A DNA stretch of 64,000 nt, from assembly GCA_963691815.1 (NCBI GenBank), contig OY829648.1, forward strand, positions 30,076,383-30,140,382, read 5' to 3'. This DNA comes from Echiichthys vipera. Lineage: Eukaryota > Chordata > Actinopteri > Perciformes > Trachinidae. The translations under genes were made by a program, and so were the position numbers. The notes under the pieces are model-generated. The model saw only the letters and a list, made by a program, of their open reading frames with translations. It ran no database searches and was not told the DNA's origin. This document shows, one piece after another, positions 1 through 11,492 of the stretch (its first letter is position 1; each line of letters opens with the position of its first letter).

Positions 1-2103
1 ATGCACTTATTAGAAGTCGCTTTGGATAGTAGCGTCAGCTAAATAAAATGTAATGAAATAACAGTTGTGGTTACGCTCAGAAAATCAATAAGAAATTATA
101 AAGAATCGGAGTGATAAGCAGAATGATACCGCCACTGGTATCACTAAAATTGATTCCTATACCTAGGTGTCCTTCTGGTGCTTTTGTGATTCCAGCAACA
201 TTGATAAACCTTCTTCATCAACCATGTTGAATGGAATTAAAAGTACACCATTATAAAAACATGCAATCCTTGAATCAGCAGAATTGCAATAGAAATGCAC
301 CGCACCACCTTTTTCTCTTACTCTGGCTGATGGATGATGCAGGCCCAGCCGGGAGTAAATTGTGTTCCTTACAGCCTTTCGCCCCTTTTACCAGTTGTGA
401 AGTTTGTTGCAGGACAGAGCACGTACAAACTAGAAACAGTTTGTACTATTTCTCACAACTGCAGCAACACCAGTTCTAGGTGTATGTGTGAGCCTTGTTC
501 AGAGTTCAGAAGGCAGTTGCACTTATCAGTGTTGCCAGTGACTGCACTGATCTGATGACAACCCTTGACAGGGATAACCAAAGCCCATCAGGGGCTAAAG
601 ATTCTTAGTTACTCTGAGCAACAACTATATACTGTATGTCTCTAGAATTAAAAATTTTGAAAATGGTTCTTCACTACTGCACTGGAGAAAGATGGGAATT
701 TATCCAAAAGACAGGAGAGGTGAAGAGATAAAAGGTGTAAAAAGAGAAGAAGACAGGGAAGAGGACAGGGGATGGGGTGAGGACAAGCACTTTACTGTAG
801 CTGTGTTGAATAAGTCAGAGGCTTTTCCCACCAGCCTATCCTTGGAAGGCTTAAAAGTGAGCATTTATAAGGCATCAGTGAGCTTTTCAATCCAGTGATG
901 TTGAGTCGCGTAATGAAGCCTGAGCCTTTACCCCAGCTTACCTTCCACTTTGTCACTTGGATCCAACTGACTTTAAAGCAAATTTCATTTGTTTTTTTAC
1001 ATGAATAATTTGTGTCAAGAAGAAAAGAAACAAATGTCTGGTATACCAGCAGGTGGAGAGTATAAATTATAAAGGAATCCATCATATACTATGAAGATCA
1101 AAGGGCAGATTGGACATACAATACAGTTTCTGGGTCTATTTGGTCCTGGTAATTTTCCTGAAAAGAATTGTGTAAATTATTTCTTCATGGGAATGAAGAA
1201 GAGGATATTTAGACACATTTTAAAAGAGTTTCTTAGAAAAGCCATGCAACATCTTAACAGAGAACTGGAGAGGTCAGCTTGTTAGAAGTTACATGAAGCT
1301 GTAAATAATTAAATTATTTACGAAAAGCATATTTTTATGCATACTGTATGCACATGATTTCATGGCCTTTTCTCCACAAAACAAGTACATAATGACATAC
1401 CCTTTAAATGTAACTTTCTTAAGAATTTTAGATAAATTCTATGGTAAATTATTAGGAAATAAAACAGCCGAAATAAAGTAATTCTTTCTCAGACAAATTA
1501 GATAAAAGGGGTTCTTAGGGGTGATTGAACATCTACTTAAGTTTAACACCATGCTTTTAGACTGAGGCAGTAGATTGACTTTGGGAAGATATATGGAAAG
1601 TATTTTAAACAAAACGTTTTTCATTTGGTAAGTCAAGCGGAAGCACAATCCCGTTTAGTTGACATGTCAGCCACAGCCATTTTAATGTAAGCAGCATGGA
1701 GACAAGCAAACGGTATGAATATACTCTACATTTATAAAATATTTAAGAAGCATGACTAATGCCATTTATTTTTAGATGACTAAGAGCCCACAAAGTGTCC
1801 AAGAACACATTCTGCTGTTTATCAGGGGAATATATTGCAACAATCACTTACATGTTCTTATATGTCTTCAGAAGAGGTCTTCAGTACGTATGTGAACATA
1901 TCTTTGTGTGAATAAATATTCAGTTACCTTACTTCCTCATTAAAAGCCTATTTATAGACAGCGAAAGCCACAGAACAAATCTTAATACATAACACTATGG
2001 TGTAAACATTAGGATGCTGAGCTATTAACCTTGTTAGTTTTGTGCTGACCCGAACATGTCGGCTTGGATTAACAGACTGTATTTACTACTGAACTGAGGA
2101 TAC
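1..2103. other. no gene recognised
   Basis: AT-rich sequence with only short ORFs that lack domain signatures, splice context or codon structure. No repeat family was recognised here. Confidence 0.6.
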
Positions 2104-2106
2104 TTA

Positions 2107-2634
2107 AGGCTCATTTATGCTTCCACTTTGTGTGTAAATAAAGACGTACGTTATCAGCGTTCTAAACATCATTGCCCTCATGCTTTCATGCGTCCTCTAC
2201 ATTGGAATGGACGTTGAGGTAAAGACCCTCTAGAGGGCATCGTTCAGATTGTTAAGTTGTAAGTTACTCCAATAAAGTTTTTAAAAAAAAATTGTTTTGA
2301 CAACAAACATGCCGACGATGGAGGAGATAACGATCCTGCGTCTGTTGAGAAGGAGGCAAAATGGCAGGCAGCGTTGTAGACGGCGGTGGTCTGTGAGACA
2401 CTTAAGACATTCCAGAGTGTGGACGGAGAATTCCACACATTGGTTATACAGATGAGAGAAATTGACAATGAACATCGCTTTCAGTATTTCAGGATGTCCG
2501 TCGGGGCTTTTGATGACTTGCTCGCTCAGGCTATTCACAGCACTTTTTTGTGTACAGTTCCCCACACTGCCCCCATGATTTGAAGGCTCTGTCCGTATCC
2601 GTATGTGTCTCTTACTTAGAGCATAAATGAGCCT
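2107..2634 (+). mobile_element. Harbinger deletion derivative with TTA target duplication
   Basis: A 528-bp unit begins AGGCTCATTTATGCT and ends with the exact inverse, AGCATAAATGAGCCT, giving a perfect 15-bp terminal inverted repeat. It is flanked on both sides by TTA (2104-2106 and 2635-2637), the 3-bp TWA duplication typical of PIF/Harbinger transposons. The interior carries a fragment of the transposase N-terminus (separate entry). Most of the transposase, including the DDE core, is absent, so the copy cannot move by itself. Confidence 0.85.
2309..2580 (+). pseudogene. Harbinger (HARBI1-like) transposase N-terminal remnant
   Basis: An ATG at 2309 opens a basic, Arg-rich stretch and runs to a TGA. 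The continuation lies in another frame (2386-2580) and contains GEFHTLVIQMREID and YFRMSVGAFDDLL, matching the conserved N-terminal block of Harbinger transposases (GEFH...L, YFRMS...FDDLL). The change of frame and the early end show a frameshifted remnant. The surrounding TIRs and TTA duplications support the family call. The catalytic region is missing. Confidence 0.75.
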
Positions 2635-2637
2635 TTA

Positions 2638-3573
2638 AACCCAATCCCATTTCACCCCTTAGTCGTACCCCTTCATTTTGCATGTTCACGTGAGGAGGTA
2701 TCTCAATTTCCCTCTGGCATCGAGGGCTAAAGGGGAGGGCTAGATAGCTCTCCAAACCGAGAGTTTTCAGATCCACACATTTCAAACGGGGGTTTATAGG
2801 ATATGATTCATTATTACATAGAATCCACGGCTGCACTGCAACTGCAATCCACATACCTGCTTTAGATAGCATGTTCATTCATTCATTCATCTTCAACCGC
2901 TTGTCCCTATCGGGGTCGTGGGGGGGCTGGAGCCAATCCCAGCTGACCTAGGGCGTTAGGCGGGGTACACCCTGGACAGGACGTCTATTACAGGGCACAT
3001 AGAGACAAACAGAGACAGACAACCATTCACACTCACATTCACAGAGTCATCAATTAACCTAACGTGCATGTCTTTGGACTTTGGGAGCAAGCCGGAGAAC
3101 CCGAAGAAAACCCACGCAGCCACGGGGAGAACATGCCAACTCCACACAGAAGGGCCCCAGCCTGGATTCGAACGAGGAATCCTCCTGCTTTGAGGTGACA
3201 GTGCTAACCACCATACCACCGTGCCACCCCTTAGATAGAATGTTGTGCAAGAAAAATATCAAACTTTTTTGTACTCTGTACTACATATCATAGACTGGTC
3301 CACCAGCCCTCCCAGGCATTGAATACATTTTCTGACAAGTCTTCACTTTGCTGCTGACATGCACAAAAGGATGCTAATAGCCCACCTCAGGCGTTGACAG
3401 ATGACGACACGTTGCGTTCGCTTATGGAAAGTCGTACGTAATGACGTATCACGTTGAAAGGGGTGTCCCATTTTGTAGGGGTAGATTTTCAACCCTTACC
3501 CGTTGTAACACTGTTTCAAGGGGCAAAGGATAGGGAAAGGGTAGGGGTACAAATGACAAATGGGATTGGGCCT
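2638..3573. mobile_element. MITE with CCCAATCCCATTT inverted ends, carrying a nested SINE
   Basis: CCCAATCCCATTT at 2640-2652 is mirrored by AAATGGGATTGGG at 3558-3570, and the adjacent sequence on both sides is rich in ACCCCTA-like motifs. About 575 bp remain once the SINE at 2876-3230 is removed. No coding potential was seen. It abuts the Harbinger derivative directly at the TTA, so one probably inserted at the edge of the other. Superfamily unassigned; Harbinger or hAT are possible. Confidence 0.6.
2876..3230 (-). mobile_element. tRNA-derived V-SINE, full length
   Basis: Read on the minus strand it starts with GGGGTGGCACGGTGG, has an A-box-like segment (TGGTGGTTAGCACTG) and a B box (GTTCGAATCC), then a conserved central domain (GTTGGCATGTTCTCC, CCAAAGACATGCA) and ends in (AATG)n. 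This is the architecture of the HE1/DANA-type V-SINE family of fish. Flanking copies ttagatagcatgtt (2862-2875) and ttagatagaatgtt (3231-3244) are a 14-bp target duplication with one mismatch, which fixes both ends. Confidence 0.85.
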
Positions 3574-4850
3574 CAGACTTGCCGAATGGTGATGCGCTCA
3601 CTTACTCAAGTACTACACAGCAAAGTGCAGTTGAAAGCCGCTGCGAACGTTTAGCTTAGTCAGTAACAACCAAACATTGAACTTAACTGAGCAAAAGGAT
3701 TTCTGATTTTCTCCTCTAGTCCATGCAGCTGTGACCAAATTGTCCTGTGGCTCTACAGGGAGACTGGTCTCACGCTTCACTCGATGAGTAACACCCTCTG
3801 GTGAATGAGAACGATGCCAGGTTTTTTTTTAAACCTCATAGATGTTGGTGTCATCTGGGATGCTGTTTGTGTATTTTCTCAGTGTGTTCTTTACAAGTCC
3901 TAAAGCTCTTATGATAACTGGGTCTGTCTCTGGTGTCACGTTCTGCCTTCCATTCCCATTCTTCATAACTGGTTATTTTCTTTCATATATCGTAAAAAAT
4001 AACATGTGTCCTGATTTATGTATCAGGCGGGCTAAAACATTCCAATGTACTCCTAAACCTCATCTTAAAAGCAAACAAAATAAAACTGGGTCTGATTTTG
4101 TTTGCAGAATGTTCTCTCCCAATACAAAAATAGAACATGCACAGCACATATTCAGAAGACACATTACAACACATTAAGGGATTATGAAAAACTGCCCTAT
4201 AAAAAGAAGGTCACAGGATCAAACAACACCATACAGTAGCAACCTTGTCCAACAGCCATGAGTTTGATAGAAACTCAGTGTAGTAACGATCGCTTATACT
4301 GTATGTAGTCATCCATCTAAACAAGTATCCAGTTAAGGTCCTAAGCTGTGTACATGAACCTTTGATTCACTGTGACTGAGCAGCTGTGCAACCATGAATA
4401 GGCATGTTAACAAAATATTATAATCCGCTTTCCTCTGCTTATTAACTACTTCTCACTGGAAGTTACTGTTTATAAACCCCCCTTCAACTGCCAGTAGCTC
4501 CTCACAGGATGCTGATTGGTCCAAACTGTTGGTGGTTCTGACGTACATTTAGCCATTGGTGATTACTGACATACTTCTGAAATAAAAAGATGATAAAAAA
4601 TAAACTGCTTCTGTTTTAACAAGATGAATTGATCGCCACTGTTCTAACAACGTTGCATGCTATCCCCTTTTTAAACCCTCCCCCTTCCAAAACAACACAT
4701 CATACCACAAATAATCAGGAGGAATGAGGGGGGGCATTTATGTATTCCTTAAATTGCGACAGGAGGATTTGGAAGGAAATAAGTGTGCAGCCATTATAAC
4801 AGAATGCAGAATGTGTGAAATGTGTACTCCAATCGGCATATAGCAATATT
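3574..4850. other. no gene recognised
   Basis: Non-coding sequence. The longest ORF (3842-4177, 111 codons) has a hydrophobic start but no recognisable motif and no splice or repeat support. Confidence 0.55.
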
Positions 4851-4861
4851 ACATAAACATG

Positions 4862-5858
4862 GGCCTGTGAATGTTCTCATTCGTCAAGGTCATTGTTATC
4901 CTCTAAACAATTTCAGTCAAAAGCAACTGGACTGGTTATTTGTCTAGGAAGACGTTTCACCTCTTATCCAAGAGGCTTCATCAGTTTATGTACCATCTGA
5001 CCAGGCTGGGACTGGTCCAACTAGCTGGTGTGAGATCCAGGTATTTAACCTCTCACAAGGCCGATGATGTCACTGAAACCTTTTGTGCTCCAAGTGCCAA
5101 CGCCCGTCGTTAGAGTGGCAGTCGTTGGTTTCGACTTCGTTAGTGCTCTATTGAGTCTGAACGACAGTCGTTGGGGTTACAGGAGGCCGTTTGTGAACAG
5201 TTGTTTTTTGAGGTTAGATTGTTGAATCTCCTAGGAAGGGATGAAAGGGCAGCATTGTAAATTGGAGATAAGTGGTGTCTCAACCCTTCTCCTCTGTTTA
5301 GCGATGGTTTCTCTACTTTTAGATAGATGGCTTCTTTTACTCCTCTTTCAAACCATCTGTCCTCTCTTTCCAAGATTTGGACATTGTTGTCATCAAAGGA
5401 GTGGGCTTTCTCCTTGAGGTGTAAGTGGACAGAGGAGTCCAGGCCTGATGAGTTAGCTCTCCTGTGTTGGGCCATGCGTTTATGCAGTGGTTGTTTTGTC
5501 TCTCCAATGTAGAGCTCGTTGCATTCCTCGTTGCATTGGACAGCATAAACCAGATTGCTTTTGTGGGTGTGTGGTGTTCTGTCCTTGGGATGTACTAGTT
5601 TCTGTCTGAGTGTGTTACTGGGTTTGAAATACACATGGATGCAGTGTTTGTTGTTTTCTTTTTCTTTCTCAACCACTTTGGTTTTCTTTCTGGTAGCAGC
5701 TGCCGTTTTCACAAAGGTCCAGCTGGGGTAGCTGGATGAGAGGTGCCAGCCTGGTCAGATGCGTACATGAACTGATGAAGGCTCTTGGATGAGAGGTGAA
5801 ACGTCTTCCTAGACAAATAACCAGTCCAGTTGCTTTTGACTGAAATTGTTTTGAGGAT
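4862..5858 (-). mobile_element. Penelope-like element, internally deleted
   Basis: The GIY-YIG endonuclease ORF lies between two long inverted copies of one terminal segment: 4908-4990 (starting aacaatttcagtcaaaagc) and about 5765-5850 (ending gacgtttcac... reversed). Inverted partial terminal repeats are characteristic of Penelope-like retroelements. Flanks acataaacatg (4851-4861) and acataaaacatg (5859-5870) look like an 11-12 bp target duplication with one indel. The reverse transcriptase is missing; only the C-terminal endonuclease part remains. A second copy of the family is at 50971-51512. Confidence 0.8.
5140..5712 (-). pseudogene. Penelope-like GIY-YIG endonuclease domain
   Basis: This 190-codon open stretch encodes the C-terminal end of a Penelope-like polyprotein. 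Visible features are a Lys/Glu-rich linker, then the nuclease core: LVYAVQC as the GIY strand and ELYIGETKQPLHKRMAQHRR as the YIG strand with the catalytic Arg region, and FERGVKEAIY with the metal-binding Glu. The last third (PSLNRGEGLRHHLSPIYNAA) matches the conserved end of the family in fish. The domain would nick target DNA during retrotransposition. The frame is intact here, but the RT that normally precedes it is gone, so I treat it as a remnant. Confidence 0.8.
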
Positions 5859-5941
5859 ACATAAAACATGCATTGTCACATTCTCTTCCTCTGGCCCACA
5901 TTAAGAAAATAATGCTATTTTCTTTACTTAATCTATCTGTC

Positions 5942-5944
<3 letters not shown>

Positions 5945-6015
<71 letters not shown>

Positions 6016-6020
6016 CGTGT
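5945..6020. repeat. (TG)n microsatellite
   Basis: A nearly perfect TG dinucleotide run of about 35 units that ends in GTGCGTGCGTGTG variants. Confidence 0.95.
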
Positions 6021-7057
6021 GTCAGAGCATAGTTTCCGCAGAACCAGCAAAACAGTTAGACCAACAGCAGGACATATTAGCCCGGTATACTTGTTCTGGG
6101 CCGCCAACCATCCATCACAAACGCCATATTTAATTGTCTGAAAGCCATGTTTAGATCCAGCAAACTGCCGCTTAATTCAAGGCAGCGTGCAGGAACGGAG
6201 CTAGGAAATAATCTGGTGATGGATGACTGTGACCCTCCTTTGGGTAGACTCCGACGAGTGGACAGCTGGATGGATCGAGCAAAGCGGAGAAAGGAAAACG
6301 AGGCGAGAGGGAGGCAGAGAAAAGAGGAGGAAAACTTGGTATTCAGAGAATCACTCCAACTTTTCATCTGCCCTCAGGCCGGCAGGGGCTCAAGGGAATA
6401 ACAAGTGTCTCCTTCAACCCCTTTCTCTGTTCCCAGGATACAAAGTTTTAGAAGTACAACCCTCTAAAAATAGTGTGACTGTCTTTCTTTGCTTATGTGT
6501 GTCTGCTGGCGCGTATGGGCGGACTACATGCATAATGACTTCCATTAACCTTCACACTCCTTAAGGATAGCAAAAGACTAACAGTGCGTCTAGCATGACG
6601 CATACCATGCTGAAGGTTTTCACAGTTTCTGCTCCGAGTTTGCTGGCGTGGTCTTAAATACGTGTAATGTATAATGTGCGTGAACTACCTCTTGTCTGAC
6701 AGAGATGGCCTAAGGCGCCCTACTGGGAATGTTTTTCCTTCAGTTTTGTTTTAGGGAAAATTATCCTCTCGAGTATGACCCATTCCAATCTAGAGAACAT
6801 ACAGTTTTTATTTTGTAACATATATTCGTGCTATATAAAGTGCTGGATTCAAACACATTTTATTGTCTTTCTTTCTTTCTAAGATATTGGTTTAACATGT
6901 GTAAATTTGTAAGAACATGATTCCAATAACTCATTCAACTTTGAATTTAAAGTTGTGCTTTCTTCACTAATAAACAAGTTCAGGGTGGTAACACTAGACT
7001 GTATGAAATATTCTCTGTGACATCACCTATAGGGCTCTGACGAGCCAAAATAAAGCT
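6021..7057. other. no gene recognised
   Basis: Overlapping ORFs at 6147-6564 have no recognisable domain, start context or splice sites. The rest is non-coding. Confidence 0.5.
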
Positions 7058-7713
7058 TTAAAGGAGCAACAAGCGGAAATGCATTATTTCCAGACTGAAG
7101 GAATCAAAAAATTGCTACGTGAAGAACAAGAGGTGTAATTTCAACTGGAGTATAGGATAATGTCACAAATCTGCTCTCTGTGTTGATCTCCAGCCTCATG
7201 TTTACAAGCCGGTCCGGCCGCACGTCCATGTGCGTTCATGTGAAGCGCTGCCTCCTCCCTCCTCTGGGAGCACTTGGCCCCCTTTCTCCCTATAAAACAC
7301 ATCAGCCAGTGAGTAGTGGTGGTGGCAGTGGCAGCATTTTCAAACTGAAATGGCAGACAGCATAACGAAACGTTCAAATGAAGACAAGCAGGACCCGACA
7401 TTGCCTCAAGAAAAACAATGGTCGTTGGCAAAGAAGTTGTAAGATAAAGAAAGGGATAAAATCTGAATCAACATTGGCCTTGCGTTTCCGAGGTAGAGAG
7501 CGCTTTTCGAGCTAAAGGGGCTGCAGAGTGATTCAGAGCTGGCTCTGGTAACAACATAAAGTAAAATGTCTGCTTTAATTAGTGTAACAGGCACATGTCG
7601 CTATATTACTTGGGTATGTAGCATGGGTTATTGTCCATAGCTGGAGTTGTTAGCAGCTCGGTATGGTTGTGTTCAGTGTGTGTTTGTGTGGGTGACGCTT
7701 TTTGCTCCTTTAA
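7058..7713 (+). mobile_element. Kolobok-like DNA transposon derivative, TTAA-flanked
   Basis: TTAA at 7058-7061 is followed by AGGAGCAACAAGCG. The right end reads CGCTTTTTGCTCCT before TTAA at 7710-7713, so the termini are inverted repeats (13 of 14 positions) flanked by TTAA. TTAA duplications with purine-first TIRs fit Kolobok; piggyBac also uses TTAA. The interior carries a dead ORF at 7350-7559. At 656 bp it is a non-autonomous deletion derivative. Confidence 0.65.
7350..7559 (+). pseudogene. transposon-encoded ORF with three in-frame stops
   Basis: From the ATG at 7350 a single frame reads 69 codons to a TAA at 7557, broken only by one TAA, one TGA and one TAG. Segments such as QEKQWSLAKKL, INIGLAFPR and LKGLQSDSELALV resemble a basic, coiled-coil-like N-terminal block that I associate with proteins encoded by fish DNA transposons. 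The frame is conserved across all three stops, so it was coding until recently in evolutionary terms. I cannot name the protein; the recognition is from pattern memory only. Confidence 0.55.
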
Positions 7714-8894
7714 ATAGGTTCCCAGTGGATCTGGAGGTCGCCATCTTGGCTGTAACTGACTGTGCCTACTTCGAGCTAATCCAAAAAAAGCTCATTGGGG
7801 CCAAATGAATCCTGTCTCTAAGCTAGCAAAGACAAACAAGTTAGATTAAGAAGCTAGCTTGAAGTCGCCAGATTCCACACATCACTACAGCAACAGTCCA
7901 CAAAGTTTTGAGAAGGTTTGAGAGAAGTCCATACGGACTGAAATTTAACTCTTTGAGAATAAAAAGGCCAAGAGTGGTTATTGTTTACATTTTCATGTAT
8001 AAAACGATCTAAAATAAAAACCATAATAGCTAGAGCATTAATTATTTTTGCAGCAGAAAGCGCTGTCATCACGTTACATGATGCCTGGTGCAAAACCAAG
8101 CCCCCACCATAGCAACTTCCTCGTTGATCCAATAAAGAAGTACCAAAAACTGCAGTTCTACGAGTGTCCAGTAGGAGTAGTTTGCACAATAGAGCAGTTT
8201 CTCATTGAGCCCCATGTTAAACAATTTTTACATCATAATTAAACCTATTTAGGGCTTTTTTACAAAAAAAAAAAACAATTCTAGTCTGTATGTTTAGGTC
8301 ACATCTTAGGTCATATCTCCATGACAACACTTAGTTATAGGGTGAATTTTTACCACGCTAGTTTTTATTTTATTGGAGGTTAAAGTTTATGAATAATTAG
8401 TGGCACAGCCTCTTGAGTGACAGCTAACCTCTGGCCCTCACTTCTCCTCGGAGGCTAGCTGTCAGGATTAGCATGCTAACTCCGTTACCTTGACCTGGAC
8501 TGCAGTCATTCGTGTGGTGGTGTCACAATGAGTGACAAGATGGTTTGCTCTTCGATCAACTGTACAAATAGATGGTTTAGTAACACACCAATTTAACGTT
8601 AGCTTTGTTATGCTAATTAAACCATGCACCATGACCAATACAGCCTGCTATCTATGACAAATACACTAGATGCTAATCTGGAGCAGCGGGAGGATTTGGG
8701 CCGCGAGGGTCGGTGTTTCACAGTCTATGGACATGGTACTGTGTTGAATATCAGTTTAAATCATAGATCATAAATGCTGGTTGTACTCCGATTCCCGTTT
8801 ATCTAGTAGCATGTGCTGTTAGCTTAGCTACCGGGCAGTGGAGCAATGTGAGCTAATGTGACTAGTTCTGTAAACATCACCCAGACGGTCGTAT
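7714..8894. other. no gene recognised
   Basis: Non-coding sequence with several stop-rich short ORFs. A poly-A tract lies near 8264. Part may belong to the interspersed repeat that begins about 8895. Confidence 0.5.
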
Positions 8895-9055
8895 CTCCCT
8901 CCATAAAACGTCACATCAATGCCCTTTATTGGTAAAAGGAAATGAGGAGGAGTCAAAGTCCAACAAGATGGCAGCTCCAAGAGGAAAATATGATTGGATC
9001 AAGTTGAAAGAACGGGCCCGGACCGAGAGGCTACGTCCATTTTTTATAGTCTATG
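8895..9055 (+). repeat. interspersed repeat, copy 1 of 2
   Basis: This stretch is clearly homologous to the reverse complement of 39630-39790. Both share CATCAATGCCCTTTWTTGG and a short open segment reading MVKGNEEESKSNKMAAP here and MVRRNEVESKSEKMPTP there. The repeat family is not identified. The short ORF is probably incidental or part of a transposon first exon. Confidence 0.65.
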
Positions 9056-11150
9056 TGCAAAATGCAACACTTATTAAACCCTGTAATGGTTGTGGGAGAT
9101 TGTTGTTTACATAATGCTCTATAAAAGGATCTAAAGAAAAGTATAACAGATTATGCATTCCTTTTATAGCAGAAAGCTCAGGCTTCTGTCTTTAACACTA
9201 TTATGTTGTACGCTAATATCTAGAGGATTCATTCTTTTTACAGCAGAAGAAGGCTGTCTCTCCTGTGACCACAGTAAACAATTATGATGTCATCAAATTT
9301 GTGGTGACTGATGCAATTGCAGATTAAATTATCAAAACACCCTTACACTCTACTCATAAAATGATCATATCTTAAAAACTAATAACAGCTTATAGATCAA
9401 ATAACTTATAGAGTTTTAAGATATATTCTCTTTATGGGTAGTGACAAAAAAATTAAAGTAATCATGGTTTTCACGTATTTCCAATGCACTGTAGCAGAAC
9501 GCCTGAATGTTTTTTTTAATTTAATGGTTAGGTTCGTATTGAAAGGGCAATCCTCACATGGATAAATTAATAATATAAATCATAAATAAAAGGCATTAAA
9601 AATCACCGGACAGAAGGATCACAATTATACAATCAATAATCAGATCTACAATGCAAACTCAGTTTAAATCAATATTACACAATGAGCTACACTCATCATC
9701 AGAAAAATGTATTTTAAATAATGGTCCCAAAGGTCCAAATAATGTTCCTCAACAGAAACAGTCCAAAATTAAATCAAAATTCACTTTTTGGTTTCAAGCA
9801 CAACAAAATAAAGAAAGAATTTCAGTTTGTTTATTTCTGTTTTAGTTGTTTGTTTGTAGGAGTGAATCATCTTCTCAAACAAAACAATAAAGGATCTCTA
9901 ATAAGTTTCGTTTTTTCTTTGTGTGGAGCATCTTCCCAAACAATTTAACAAACGATCTTTGAACACATGAATCTCCAACCTGCCAGAGTTTTCTGAGAAT
10001 TGGAAACATGCAACCACGTAGAGACAGAATTTACATTCTGTTGTGCAAATAAGATCAATAACATGAGGGTGTTAAGTTTGTTTACTAAAAAGACAAGGTA
10101 TAGAGCTGTTCCATAGGAAAGGGATCCTTAAATAACTCACAAGAAACACTGTAATTTAAACGGGTGAGTTATAAAACAAATTCACCTTGTACAGTTGTCA
10201 TATATTGTGAAATTATCCATAGAGACCTCAACAGTTTTTTGTACCAGGCTTTATTTCAACCCAGGATCACATCAAAGAGTTCCATAGATAAGTTGTTCCA
10301 CCTCGCAAAGCACGAGCGTCGCATTTTATCAAGGCCAAGTGTGAAATAGATTAGTTGGAGTAGAAAAAAAGCCTGAAGTCCACTGCGAAATATGGCCAAC
10401 TTTTTAGTGCAACAACTGTTCGTGCTATTCCTCTATTCATTTAGATGGGCGAAATAATCTTCACGCTTTGGTAAGGCGAACTGTGACACTCATGACGTGT
10501 TAAACGTGACACACTTTGCGAGGTGGACCAACGTATCTATTGCACGCTGTGGTGTGATACCGGGCTGTTTATTTCTGCTGTATGGTTGGGCACTTTAACA
10601 TGGGCTCTATGGGGATATGCTCTGCTTTGGAGCCAGCCTCAAGTGGCCACTGGATGAACTACAGTTTTTGTCAAGAGTCTAATCCTTATATTAAAGGTAG
10701 TTTACATTTTTATTTTTGTAGTTTTAACAATTATTTTGGTTATGATTACGTGGTTATCACCACAGTAATTGCAGTCTTGGAAAAGTCGTATGAAAAGAGT
10801 GTTTTTTTCTAACTGGGGTGCTCGCCCCTCTAAAAGGGGTTTGGAGTTACAAAAGTGGGAGTGCCATTAAGGTTTAGCTGAATGTTTTGGAACAACACCA
10901 AGGCATGACAAACACGACTGTCAACAGTTAATGCTAAGCAAATTCCAAGTGCTTCATATACCACAAGTACTAATTAAGGCTCGATGCACTCTGTTGGGTA
11001 AAATGTTACTCCAGCTTGTAATTATGTAACGTCAGCCTCACCTGCAGTGGCATTTCCATCTTAAAAAACAATCTTAAAATTTGCTCCAAGCTTTAGAGTA
11101 ATTTTGAAAGCTTATATCACTGTGAAAAGGTTTCAAGTTTCAACTATGCT
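9056..11150. other. no gene recognised
   Basis: AT-rich non-coding sequence apart from the spaced inverted repeat at 10284-10540. ORFs at 9651-9948 and 10582-10812 have low-complexity or unrecognisable translations. Confidence 0.5.
10284..10540. repeat. 27-bp inverted repeat spaced by about 200 bp
   Basis: The sequence ending CCACCTCGCAAAG at 10284-10310 is the inverse of 10514-10540, with 25 of 27 positions matching. It could be the ends of a small MITE or a hairpin. No target duplication was found. Confidence 0.7.
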
Positions 11151-11492
11151 TAAGAAGAAGAAGAATTACTTTATTTATCCCGCAACGGGGAAATTTGATT
11201 TTTTCACTCTATTGTTTTTAATCATGTTATACAGGCCCGAAATACACACACAGGACCTATATACATGCAATTAATGGAGAGATGTTAGAGCGAGGGGGCT
11301 GCCAGTGACCAGCGCCCCAAGCAGTTGGGAGTTTGGTGCCTTGCTCAACAGCACCTCGGCATTGCCCAGGAGATGAACTGGCACCTCTCCAGCCACCAGT
11401 CCACGCTCCATTCATGGTCCACACAGGGACTCAAACCAGCAACCCTCCGGTTCCCAGCCAAGACACCTATGGACTGAGCTACTGCCGCCCCC
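11151..11492 (-). mobile_element. tRNA-derived SINE of AFC/ROn type
   Basis: On the minus strand it starts GGGGCGGCAGTAGCTCAG (tRNA-like head with A box), has a B box (GGTTTGAGTCCC), a body with GAGCAAGGCACC, and a 3' end reading GGGATAAATAAAGTAATTC followed by (TTC)n. This layout matches the tRNA-derived AFC/ROn SINE known from cichlids and other percomorph fish. A 3' fragment of the same SINE lies at 61746-61913. The family name is from memory. Confidence 0.75.

Noticed and set aside
2990..3230. tRNA-like A and B boxes, also at 11470 and 48963
   Set aside because: They are heads of SINEs, not functional tRNA genes; no full cloverleaf was found.
3842..4177. 111-codon plus ORF with membrane-like start
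   Set aside because: AT-rich chance ORF; no family resemblance or neighbouring exon.
5873..6141. ORFs of Val-Cys repeats
   Set aside because: They are translations of the (TG)n microsatellite.
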